Shown: piece by piece, positions 1 to 6,109 of the stretch
How the letters are laid out: every line of letters starts with the position of its first letter
How positions within the stretch are numbered: position 1 is the first letter of the stretch
Position numbers and translations under genes: made by a program
The notes under the pieces: generated by a model
Database searches by the model: none
What the model saw: only the letters and a program-made list of their open reading frames with translations
Told to the model about the DNA's origin: nothing
DNA from: a bacterium
Lineage (GTDB): Bacteria; Patescibacteriota; Minisyncoccia; Moranbacterales; UBA2206
Reading direction: 5' to 3'
Assembly (NCBI GenBank): GCA_021779205.1
Contig: JAJYBE010000042.1
Location: 1-7,415 of the forward strand
DNA: 7,415 nucleotides

Positions 1-290
1 AAAAACAATTGGAAAAAATTGGCAGTGTTAATGTGCTGATGATTCCGATTGGCGGGGGAAATTATACAATTGATTACAAAAAAGCCATCGAAAATATTAA
101 AAAAATCGAACCAAATATCATCATACCAATGCACTTTAAGTTAAAAAATTCCACTACTGATATTGATGATGAAAAGGAATTTTGTTTGGAAATGGGGAAT
201 TGTTCAGCAGAAAGACTGTCTAAATTAAACCTAAAAAGCAAAGATTTTGAAAATAAAAGCATGCAAACAATTGTAATGAATATCGAGTGA
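1..290 (+). CDS. MBL-fold metallo-hydrolase, 3' part only (UlaG/UPF0173-like)
   Basis: The reading frame is open from the left edge (codons from base 3), so the true start lies outside the window and the TTG at base 9 is not the start. About 96 C-terminal residues are visible. They show the closing part of a metallo-beta-lactamase-fold hydrolase: the strand and glycine turn LMIPIGGGNYTID, a helix, then IIIPMHFK, in which the His (codon 132-134) matches the last metal-binding His of this family. The rest is a short acidic helix region and a final strand. The family comprises soluble metal-dependent hydrolases of usually about 200-230 residues; the substrate cannot be inferred from this piece. 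The next gene starts 47 bp downstream on the same strand, so co-transcription is likely. The family call is fairly sure; the exact subfamily is not. Confidence 0.8.
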   Translation, partial: KQLEKIGSVNVLMIPIGGGNYTIDYKKAIENIKKIEPNIIIPMHFKLKNSTTDIDDEKEFCLEMGNCSAERLSKLNLKSKDFENKSMQTIVMNIE

Positions 291-337
291 TTTATAAAAA
301 GAATGTTTAAATAAGGCAAAAATAGGAAAAATTTGAA

Positions 338-661
338 ATGAATTTGTTAGTGAAAATTGAACAAAAGATCGAAGAAATAAGAGAAAAACCGGAGCATATC
401 CGAGTGCATTATATTTATGGAATAATTGCGGTTTTTATGATTTTTGTTGTTGCTTTGTGGTTTTTTTCATTTTTTACAAATACAAATACAAAAGAAAATG
501 ACGCGATTAGCAAATTAAATGCTCAAAAAATTATAAATGATTTTCAAACGCAAAAAAAATCATTGCAAGACATTGAAAGCGCTGCTAAAAATTCGATTAA
601 TAATTCGAATAATATTTCTCCCCAAACAAATGCGGGCACAAATCCGGTACCGACAAATTAA
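338..661 (+). CDS. Small single-pass membrane protein of unknown function
   Basis: 107 residues. A charged N-terminus (residues 1-25, rich in E and K, with several Arg) precedes one strongly hydrophobic helix at about 28-47 (YGIIAVFMIFVVALWFFSFF). A polar tail follows, with a short amphipathic stretch and an Asn/Thr/Pro-rich end (PQTNAGTNPVPTN). The likely topology is a cytoplasmic N-terminus, one helix, and a disordered external or periplasmic tail. I recognise no enzymatic motif. ATG at 338 is chosen because AGGA lies about 10 bases upstream (324-327) and the hydrophobic segment starts shortly after. It sits 47 bp after the hydrolase and 44 bp before gyrA on the same strand. Similar small proteins just upstream of gyrA are familiar from Parcubacteria-type genomes, but that is recollection, not something checked here. 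Confidence 0.7.
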   Translation: MNLLVKIEQKIEEIREKPEHIRVHYIYGIIAVFMIFVVALWFFSFFTNTNTKENDAISKLNAQKIINDFQTQKKSLQDIESAAKNSINNSNNISPQTNAGTNPVPTN

Positions 662-690
662 AGTTTTTTATTATTTTTTAACTCTTAAGC

Positions 691-696
691 TAGAAT
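691..696 (+). promoter_or_regulatory. Candidate -10 element for a leaderless gyrA transcript
   Basis: TAGAAT matches the -10 consensus at 5 of 6 positions and lies 9 bases before the gyrA ATG at 706. A start site 6-8 bases downstream would fall at about 702-705, so the mRNA would begin practically at the start codon. No Shine-Dalgarno motif is present upstream of the ATG. The -35 region (TTATTA, 668-673, 17-bp spacer) is weak, at 3 of 6 matches. Confidence 0.4.
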
Positions 697-705
697 TACA
701 TCAAA

Positions 706-3153
706 ATGGAAATGAAGATTGAGCTGGAAAATATCCAGTCGCAAGAAATAACAAAAGAAATTCAACAATCCTATTTGGATTACGCGATGAGTGTAATTGT
801 TGCACGCGCGCTTCCTGATGTGCGTGATGGAATGAAGCCCGTACATAGAAGAATCCTCTATTCTATGTGGAATACAGGTCTTCGTGCTAATGCAAAATTT
901 CGAAAATCGGCAACGGTAGTTGGAGAAGTTTTGGGAAAATATCATCCACACGGCGATGCGGCTGTTTATGAATCAATGGTGCGAATGGCGCAAGATTTTT
1001 CTTTACGCTATCCACTTGTCAAAGGTCAAGGAAATTTTGGCTCAATGGATGGAGATAGTGCGGCGGCTTATCGTTATACGGAAGCCAAATTGTCTGCCAT
1101 AGCGGAAGAAATGCTTATTGATATTGAAAAAAATACAGTTGATTTCGTGCCAAATTTTGATGGACAGCACAAAGAACCAACTGTTTTGCCCTCCAATCTT
1201 CCTCAGTTACTACTAAATGGATCAATGGGAATTGCTGTTGGCATGGCTACTAATATTCCCCCGCATAATCTTAATGAATTGGTTGATGGTATTAATCATC
1301 TAATTGATAATCCTGATGCGACAATTGAAGATCTATGTGAGTTTGTTAAAGGTCCTGATTTTCCAACCGGTGGAATTATTTATAATAAAAAAGATATTGT
1401 TGAAGCCTACAAGACCGGTCGCGGAAAAATTTTAACTCGTGCCAAAGCCGATATTCACGAAACCAAAGCTGGTGCTTTTCAGATTATTATTACTGAAATG
1501 ACTTATGCTACAAACAAATCAACCATGATCGAAAGAATGGCCGATCTTGTTAAGGAAGGGAAGATTATGGGTATTCGCGATATTCGTGATGAATCGGATA
1601 AGGACGGTGTTCGCCTCGTAATTGAGTTAAAGAAAGATGCATATCCGCAAAAAGTGCTTAATAAATTATTTGAGCTAACCGATCTTCAAAAAAATTTCGG
1701 AGTCAATATGCTGGCGTTAGTTGATGGAATTGAGCCAACCGTGCTGAATATAAAATCCATTTTTGAATATTACATAAAACATCGCAAAGAAGTTATTACC
1801 CGTCGCACCAAATTTGATTTGGAAAAAGCTAAAGATCGCGCGCATATTTTGGAAGGCCTAAAGAAAGCACTGGATTTTATTGATGCTGTTATTGATACAA
1901 TCAGAAAATCAAAAACAAAAGAAGAAGCACATATAAATTTAATAAAGAGATTTAAATTTTCAGAAAAACAAGCAACAGCCATATTGGAAATGCGCTTGCA
2001 GACACTAGCTGGACTTGAAAGAAAAAAAATCGAAGATGAATTGGCTGAAAAATTACAATTAATTGCCGAATTAGAAGCAATTCTTAAAAGTGAAAAAAAG
2101 ATTTTTTCCATAATCAAAGATGAACTTACTCGGATTAAAGAAAAATTTGGAGATGAAAGGCGCACAAGAATAATAAAAGCGGGATTAACTGAATTTCGTC
2201 AAGAAGATTTAATACCAAACGAAGAGGCAATCATAACCATTTCTAAAGAGGGCTATATTAAACGAATGAATCCGACTGTCTATAAAGTTCAAAAGCGTGG
2301 AGGAAAAGGCGTAATTGGCGCTTCAATTAAAGAAGGTGATGAAGTAGAGAAGTTGCTTGGCGTGATGACGCATGATAATCTTTTGTTTTTTACCAATAAT
2401 GGAAAAGTATTCCAAACAAAATCCTATGAAATACCGGAATCATCTCGCACATCCAAAGGTCAATCAATTGTAAATTTTTTGCAACTTTCTCAAGAAGAAA
2501 AAGTAACCGCCGTTATTGCATTTAATAAAGATGATAGTTATAAATATCTCTTTATGGCTACTGAAATGGGCACGGTTAAGAAAACCACCCTTGAAGAGTT
2601 TGAAAATGTTCGTCGCTCAGGCCTCATTGCTATTAAGCTTGATAAAGGCGACGCTTTGCGCTGGGTTTGTGCAACAACCGGAACGGATGAGGTTTTTATT
2701 TCTAGTGCGCTTGGGCAAGCGATTCATTTTAAAGAAAGTGATGTGAGATCGATGGGTCGTTCAGCAACGGGTGTGCGCGGAATTAAGCTGAAAAAAACAG
2801 ATGCGGTCATTGGAATGGATATTTTATCCAAAGGACAAAAAGGAAATCAATTACTTGTTATTACCGAAAATGGCTATGGAAAGAGATCGGAAATTAAATA
2901 TTATAAAATTCAAAAGCGTGGTGGATCTGGAATAAAAACCGCCTCAATCACTTCAAAAACTGGAAAATTAGTCGGAGCCAATATTATTAATTCTGAAAAT
3001 GATCTCGAAGATGATTTAATTTTAACTTCAGAAAAAGGTCAAATTATTCGCATTCCCCTGAAAAGTATTTCCTTGCTTGGTCGCGCAACACAAGGAGTAA
3101 GGGTTATGCGACCACAAGTAGGAGATAAGGTTTCTGCCACTACAATGTTATAG
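706..3153 (+). CDS. gyrA: DNA gyrase subunit A
   Basis: 815 residues, full length and close to the usual 800-875. GyrA forms the breakage-reunion half of the A2B2 type II topoisomerase that introduces negative supercoils. The N-terminal winged-helix domain carries SYLDYAMSVIVARALPDVRD (22-41) and the quinolone-pocket helix KYHPHGDAAVYESMVRMAQ (78-96). The catalytic Arg-Tyr pair is R123-Y124 in AYRYTEAKLS. The tower and coiled-coil region follows (about 355-500, with EMRLQTLAGLERKKI at 428-442), then the C-terminal beta-pinwheel from about 505. The GyrA box, QKRGGKG at 529-535, identifies GyrA rather than ParC; a related QKRGGSG occurs at 736-742. The long acidic tail seen in some gyrases is absent. 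At the E. coli Ser83 position there is Ala85, and at Asp87 there is Glu89. The first ATG (706) is used, but a second ATG at 712 cannot be excluded. It lies 44 bp after the small membrane protein gene and ends before a bidirectional terminator. Confidence 0.98.
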   Translation: MEMKIELENIQSQEITKEIQQSYLDYAMSVIVARALPDVRDGMKPVHRRILYSMWNTGLRANAKFRKSATVVGEVLGKYHPHGDAAVYESMVRMAQDFSLRYPLVKGQGNFGSMDGDSAAAYRYTEAKLSAIAEEMLIDIEKNTVDFVPNFDGQHKEPTVLPSNLPQLLLNGSMGIAVGMATNIPPHNLNELVDGINHLIDNPDATIEDLCEFVKGPDFPTGGIIYNKKDIVEAYKTGRGKILTRAKADIHETKAGAFQIIITEMTYATNKSTMIERMADLVKEGKIMGIRDIRDESDKDGVRLVIELKKDAYPQKVLNKLFELTDLQKNFGVNMLALVDGIEPTVLNIKSIFEYYIKHRKEVITRRTKFDLEKAKDRAHILEGLKKALDFIDAVIDTIRKSKTKEEAHINLIKRFKFSEKQATAILEMRLQTLAGLERKKIEDELAEKLQLIAELEAILKSEKKIFSIIKDELTRIKEKFGDERRTRIIKAGLTEFRQEDLIPNEEAIITISKEGYIKRMNPTVYKVQKRGGKGVIGASIKEGDEVEKLLGVMTHDNLLFFTNNGKVFQTKSYEIPESSRTSKGQSIVNFLQLSQEEKVTAVIAFNKDDSYKYLFMATEMGTVKKTTLEEFENVRRSGLIAIKLDKGDALRWVCATTGTDEVFISSALGQAIHFKESDVRSMGRSATGVRGIKLKKTDAVIGMDILSKGQKGNQLLVITENGYGKRSEIKYYKIQKRGGSGIKTASITSKTGKLVGANIINSENDLEDDLILTSEKGQIIRIPLKSISLLGRATQGVRVMRPQVGDKVSATTML

Positions 3154-3182
3154 GCTTTCGATATTATATTCTTATGCTAGAA

Positions 3183-3213
3183 AAAAAGAGCGAATTTCAA
3201 ATTCGCTCTTTTT
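3183..3213. terminator. Bidirectional Rho-independent terminator between converging genes
   Basis: AAAAAGAGCGAATTT and its exact reverse complement AAATTCGCTCTTTTT are separated by one C, giving a perfect 15-bp inverted repeat. In RNA the inner pairs would open to form a normal loop, with the GAGCG/CGCTC core as the stable stem. The A-tract on one side and T-tract on the other supply a U-run in either direction. It lies 30 bp after the gyrA stop and about 60 bp after the stop of the minus-strand O-antigen ligase-type gene, so it can end both transcripts. Confidence 0.9.
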
Positions 3214-3274
3214 AATGCATAGCTGTAGATAATTGATAATAGTAAGAATATTATAAAATAAAAATTATCATTAG

Positions 3275-5083
3275 TCAAATTTTATGTTTATAAGTTTTTT
3301 TTATTTTATTTGTTGGCTTAATGTGGAGCAACTTCCATAAAAACAAAACAAACAAGACTAATCCGACAATTCCCCATTCTGACCAGATTAAGAGGAATAT
3401 GTTGTGTACCGGTTGATATTGCCAAATCTCTAAATCAGGAAATATTTTTACAGAGTTTGTGATAAATTGTCCCTCGCCTATTCCAAAAAAAGGATTGTTT
3501 AAAATAGTTTGTTTTGAAATGGAAAAATATAGGTATCTTTCATTAAGTGATTTAATGAATAAGGTATAAAAATCTACCTTAAGAAACTGTAGGATGCAAA
3601 AGGATACCCCGAGCAATATTAGGGATATTATTAGCGGCTTAAATTGTTTTGTTGTTACCATGGTGATATTTTTATATTTCGCATGAAATGTTTCACGTGA
3701 AACAGTTATGTATAAAATAGCTAAAAATAAAGCTATTATGGCTGATTTTGAAAAACTTAATATAAGTGCAAGAATTTCTATCGCTAAAATGGTGTTAATA
3801 AAAAAAGATTTTGGAATAAAAAGGTAGTTGTTTTCATTATTTGTTTCACGTGAAACAAATTTAAATATTTTTTTTAGCAGGTCAATTAAAAAAAACAATT
3901 GATTACTACAGCATATTGCTTTCCCCCTTGTTTTAATTGGCATGGTGCTATTGGCAGATATTTTTATTTGTTTCACGTGAAACAAATTTTTATATAAGAT
4001 TGTAATTATAATGAGAAAAAATAAAAAACCTGCAAAAATATTTGGATGAGGAAACAGGCCATACGCACGAATTAAGAGATGGTGGTTGATTATGATTTTT
4101 GCTGTGCCAGCAATTTTTTCGTTGATTAGGCTTTCTTTCAGCCAAAATAATCCTAGAGAGCTTTGTCTGACAAATTGAATTATTCCAATCAACGCTTGCA
4201 CTATTCCGATAGAGATAAATAAGTTTAGAAAGGTAATAATTGGCGGTAGAGTATTTTTAATTGTTTTGTTGGCGACTGGTAGTTGGTAACTTAGGTTTTC
4301 ATTGGATGCTTTTAGTAATAAATCATCAGAGCTTTCATTGCTAGCGCATAGTATGCTGCCAAAAAGAATCCCTATTGTTAGCCAAAATAATATCTGACCT
4401 TGCCAGATGTCCCATAAATAATGGTCAAATAAGCCAATAAATAAAAAACCAAATAAAAGTGCACGAAAAAATAGTTGCATTTTTAAGAGAAGTTGTCTTT
4501 CTTGTTCGAAATTTTCTAGTTTTGTTTCACGTGAAACAAATTGTTTTTCTTGTTCTTTTAAGCTGAATTGAGGTTTTTGCTTATCGGTGGTAATAATTTT
4601 TTTTTTGATATGTAGCCAATAATAAGGAAAAAATCTTGATGCTATATAAAGGAAGAGTAAATATAGTTCAAAAAACTTAGCAGTTCTATAGAGACTGATT
4701 ATTTTATTTTCAGACCAAAAAACAGAAAACAGTGACCAGAAAAATAGAATCAGTGGGATAGAAAAAATGCTTAAATTAAGGAAATTATTTCTTTTTTTCC
4801 AATAAACAAGAAGAGAGGATGACTTTATTGACAAATATAAGTTTTTATTTCTTAATATTAATACGATCCACGATAGCATTGTAAAAAATAAAAATAAATC
4901 AGAAAGGTAGATATAGATCCCTGCATATTCATTAAAAGTGTTTTTTATGGGAAAAAACCAAATAACCTTTCTTATTTCAAGAGAAAATGTTAACAAGAAA
5001 AGATAAAAAAAATGCAAATCAATTGGACATTTCAAGCTTATCCTCACTTGTTTTTTTTTAGTCAAAGGAAAATTGAAAAACAT
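3275..5083 (-). CDS. O-antigen ligase / Wzy-type polymerase family membrane protein, carrying four parS sites
   Basis: 602 residues with many hydrophobic segments (about 22-40, 58-78, 103-122, 136-156, 204-220, 230-247, 281-303, 341-363, 428-460, 482-501, 561-586). Family hallmarks lie in the C-terminal half: RAYGLFPHPNIFAGFL (339-354), LSFSKSAIIALFL (442-454), NPFFGIGEGQF (530-540) and QPVHNIFLLIWSEWGIVGL (557-575). These fit the Wzy_C / O-antigen ligase superfamily, which joins or polymerises lipid-linked glycans at the outer face of the cytoplasmic membrane. Donor and acceptor cannot be predicted. It is longer than the common 400-500 residues because of hydrophilic loops at about 157-203, 248-280, 364-427 and 461-481. 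The loops at 157-203, 364-427 and 461-481 contain parS-encoded peptides. ATG at 5083 has no Shine-Dalgarno motif; a TATAAG at 5114-5109 could be its -10, giving a leader of about 20 bases. It converges on gyrA and has no obvious operon partner here. Confidence 0.88.
   Translation of the reverse strand: MFFNFPLTKKKQVRISLKCPIDLHFFYLFLLTFSLEIRKVIWFFPIKNTFNEYAGIYIYLSDLFLFFTMLSWIVLILRNKNLYLSIKSSSLLVYWKKRNNFLNLSIFSIPLILFFWSLFSVFWSENKIISLYRTAKFFELYLLFLYIASRFFPYYWLHIKKKIITTDKQKPQFSLKEQEKQFVSRETKLENFEQERQLLLKMQLFFRALLFGFLFIGLFDHYLWDIWQGQILFWLTIGILFGSILCASNESSDDLLLKASNENLSYQLPVANKTIKNTLPPIITFLNLFISIGIVQALIGIIQFVRQSSLGLFWLKESLINEKIAGTAKIIINHHLLIRAYGLFPHPNIFAGFLFFLIIITILYKNLFHVKQIKISANSTMPIKTRGKAICCSNQLFFLIDLLKKIFKFVSRETNNENNYLFIPKSFFINTILAIEILALILSFSKSAIIALFLAILYITVSRETFHAKYKNITMVTTKQFKPLIISLILLGVSFCILQFLKVDFYTLFIKSLNERYLYFSISKQTILNNPFFGIGEGQFITNSVKIFPDLEIWQYQPVHNIFLLIWSEWGIVGLVLFVLFLWKLLHIKPTNKIKKTYKHKI
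3689..3704. other. parS centromere site, copy 1
   Basis: TGTTTCACGTGAAACA, a perfect 16-bp palindrome and an exact match to the ParB/Spo0J parS consensus TGTTNCACGTGAAACA. It lies inside the O-antigen ligase-type gene, where it encodes V-S-R-E-T (residues 461-465) in a short, probably cytoplasmic loop. Its flanks differ from those of the other three copies. Confidence 0.88.
3842..3857. other. parS centromere site, copy 2
   Basis: TGTTTCACGTGAAACA, an exact parS match 153 bp from copy 1. The symmetry extends three bases further on each side, giving a 22-bp palindrome at 3839-3860. Translated on the minus strand it gives V-S-R-E-T (residues 410-414) in a polar, Asn-rich loop. Confidence 0.9.
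3969..3984. other. parS centromere site, copy 3 (other reading frame)
   Basis: TGTTTCACGTGAAACA, an exact parS match 127 bp from copy 2, extended to a 22-bp palindrome at 3966-3987. This copy is read in a different frame from the other three and encodes L-F-H-V-K-Q (residues 367-372), showing that the constraint is on DNA and not on protein. Confidence 0.9.
4523..4538. other. parS centromere site, copy 4
   Basis: TGTTTCACGTGAAACA, an exact parS match 554 bp from copy 3, with a 20-bp extended palindrome at 4521-4540. It encodes V-S-R-E-T (residues 183-187) within a highly charged loop (about 157-203). Confidence 0.9.
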
Positions 5084-5164
5084 ATGGCATTTTTTTAAAC
5101 AAACCTTTCTTATAGTGTAATGTTTTTTATTTTTGCTCGCAAATGCTTGGAGAAAAAAATAAAA

Positions 5165-5193
5165 TTGACCCGAGTCTTGCTAGCTGATATTAT
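5165..5193 (+). promoter_or_regulatory. Sigma-70-type promoter of tRNA-Ala
   Basis: The -35 TTGACC (5165-5170) and the -10 TATTAT (5188-5193) each match consensus at 5 of 6 positions and are separated by exactly 17 bp. A start near 5200 would give a 5' leader of about 30 bases before the mature tRNA end at 5230. Confidence 0.7.
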
Positions 5194-5229
5194 TGATTTA
5201 GAGTTTGAAATTTATTTTTATGAGATGAT

Positions 5230-5302
5230 GGGCCCGTAGCTTAGTTGGTAGAGCGCTTCCATGGCATGGAAGAGGTCAGGAGTTCGAGTCTCCTTGGGTC
5301 CA
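5230..5302 (+). tRNA. tRNA-Ala, anticodon GGC
   Basis: 73 bases fold into a full cloverleaf. The acceptor strands GGGCCCG and TGGGTCC include the G3-U70 pair that is the alanine identity element. The D arm is GCTT-AGTTGGTA-GAGC, the anticodon arm is CTTCC-ATGGCAT-GGAAG with GGC at 5263-5265, and the T arm is AGGAG-TTCGAGT-CTCCT. The discriminator is A5302. The genome continues CCT, so the complete CCA tail is not encoded and must be added enzymatically. It reads GCC/GCU alanine codons. A serine recombinase remnant reads antisense across the whole gene. Confidence 0.97.
5270..5302. other. Candidate attachment site in the 3' half of tRNA-Ala
   Basis: This is inference from context. The recombinase remnant lies directly against the tRNA 3' end and its C-terminal codons run antisense into the tRNA, the arrangement expected when an element integrates in a tRNA gene and restores its 3' part. 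No second copy of the tRNA 3' end is visible in the rest of the window, so the other boundary, if it survives, lies beyond 7415. The exact crossover position cannot be read from one end. Confidence 0.35.
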
Positions 5303-5694
5303 CCTTGTTGAGTTTGAAGGAACTCAGAGAGCTCTTTAAACGGAGGTTTTAGCTCTATAAGCACATTTTTTTCCCTGATTTGGCAGTTCGAGCACAATTT
5401 TTTGATGATCTCCCTTTTTTATCATTTGTTCCCATAGTATAGCTTAAATAAAGGGATTTAAGCAGTTCGAGTTTTTCAGTCACTTTTCGTCCGATGAAAT
5501 CCTCTTGGTCGTCATGATCGGCCATTTCTTCTTCCATTACCTTCATTTCTTCCAAGACAGATTGTTTTCGCTGAAGATAGATCTCTTTTTCTATCATGTT
5601 ATCGACAAACGCATCTGTGAGTCGATTCAAATGAGATTTGCATCGCTCCAGACGGAATTGAATTTCTTGTTTTTGCTATAGATCTCCCTTTTCC

Positions 5695-5986
5695 TTACAA
5701 GTTCCATGCACCAAAATCTATCTCAGCAAGTCTGAAGTCATTTTCGATATAAAGATTATTATCGTCAAAAAAGCTTAAAATGATTTTACTAGTTTGATCT
5801 GCTCTTTTGAGAGGACTGCTATAAATATTTCTTACATTTAGATCTTTGAGCCACTGACCTATATTATGAGCTTGTGTCTTCCCATTTTCTGTCAATACGG
5901 AAAAGTCAGATTGCCCCTGAATAACTCCATTGACATTGAGAGTTGACTTGCCATGCCTGACTAGAGAGTGTATTTTTAGTTTTCAT
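5695..5986 (-). pseudogene. Histidine phosphatase (phosphoglycerate mutase-like), frameshifted and truncated
   Basis: The conserved N-terminal half is clear: LVRHGKSTLN (RHG codons 5958-5950, with the phospho-accepting His at 5955-5953), VNGVIQGQSDFSVLTENGKT, IYSSPLKRADQT and the acidic LAEIDFGAW. In the family these residues build the phosphate pocket of 2H phosphatases such as phosphoglycerate mutase-like enzymes and CobC. Two defects are visible. First, the ATG at 5986 is one base out of frame with the body; one A too many in the run at 5983-5980 (ATG-A-AAA-CTA) puts a TGA across the start. Second, the protein stops at TAA (5697-5695) directly after GAWNL. That is roughly half the usual length of about 190-200, and the second catalytic His is lost. 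An exact TTGACA (6039-6034) lies upstream without a convincing -10. It is not expected to be active. Confidence 0.78.
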
Positions 5987-6109
5987 TATAAAAGAAATTA
6001 CAACATAATTACATCCGAACTAGGTAAAGTCCCTGTCAAAAAACACTCAAATATAAATCCAATAGAAAGCTGAGAAGTATCATGAGTCCTCTTTGGGTAT
6101 AATAAATTG
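5987..6109. other. Spacer between HIT gene and phosphatase pseudogene
   Basis: No gene or hairpin terminator seen. On the minus strand it holds a perfect -35-like TTGACA (6039-6034), but nothing closer than GATGTA at the proper distance for a -10. Confidence 0.5.

Larger units (their letters stand above)
5218..5700 (-). pseudogene. C-terminal remnant of a large serine recombinase, reading into tRNA-Ala
   Basis: About 160 C-terminal codons are recognisable. KEKGDL, then a TAG stop (5678-5676, perhaps a former Gln codon), then QKQEIQFRLERCKSHLNRLT and DAFVDNMIEKEIYLQRKQSV. This is the coiled-coil segment that follows the zinc ribbon in large serine recombinases (typical pattern: LTDAY-DG-I-KE-F--RK). 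The frame breaks at an A6 run on the minus strand (5420-5415). Adding one A restores REIIKKLCSNCQIREKNVLI and ELKPPFKELSEFLQTQQGG, which continues into RTPDLFHAMEALYQLSYGP, the antisense translation of tRNA-Ala, ending at TAA (5220-5218). The catalytic serine domain, the recombinase domain and most of the zinc ribbon are missing, so it cannot work. It abuts the phosphatase remnant at about 5700. The family assignment is by pattern recognition. Confidence 0.75.

Noticed and set aside
537..722. 61-codon plus-strand open frame
   Set aside because: It lies out of frame over the end of the small membrane protein gene and runs into gyrA; its Ile/Arg/Lys-rich translation is typical of a shifted AT-rich frame.
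1770..2165. 131-codon open frame on the minus strand
   Set aside because: It is the complement of the gyrA coiled-coil region, whose plus-strand protein matches the family throughout.
2516..2746. 76-codon plus-strand open frame within gyrA
   Set aside because: It overlaps the beta-pinwheel coding region out of frame and resembles no protein family I know.
3689..4538. The repeated palindrome as a CRISPR array or dispersed protein-motif repeat
   Set aside because: Spacing is irregular (153, 127, 554 bp), the unit is only 16 bp, the copies lie in an open reading frame, and one copy is translated in a different frame.
5218..5302. Antisense tRNA peptide as a real conserved protein domain
   Set aside because: RTPDLFHAMEALYQLSYGP is simply the complement of tRNA-Ala; its recurrence across genomes reflects tRNA conservation.
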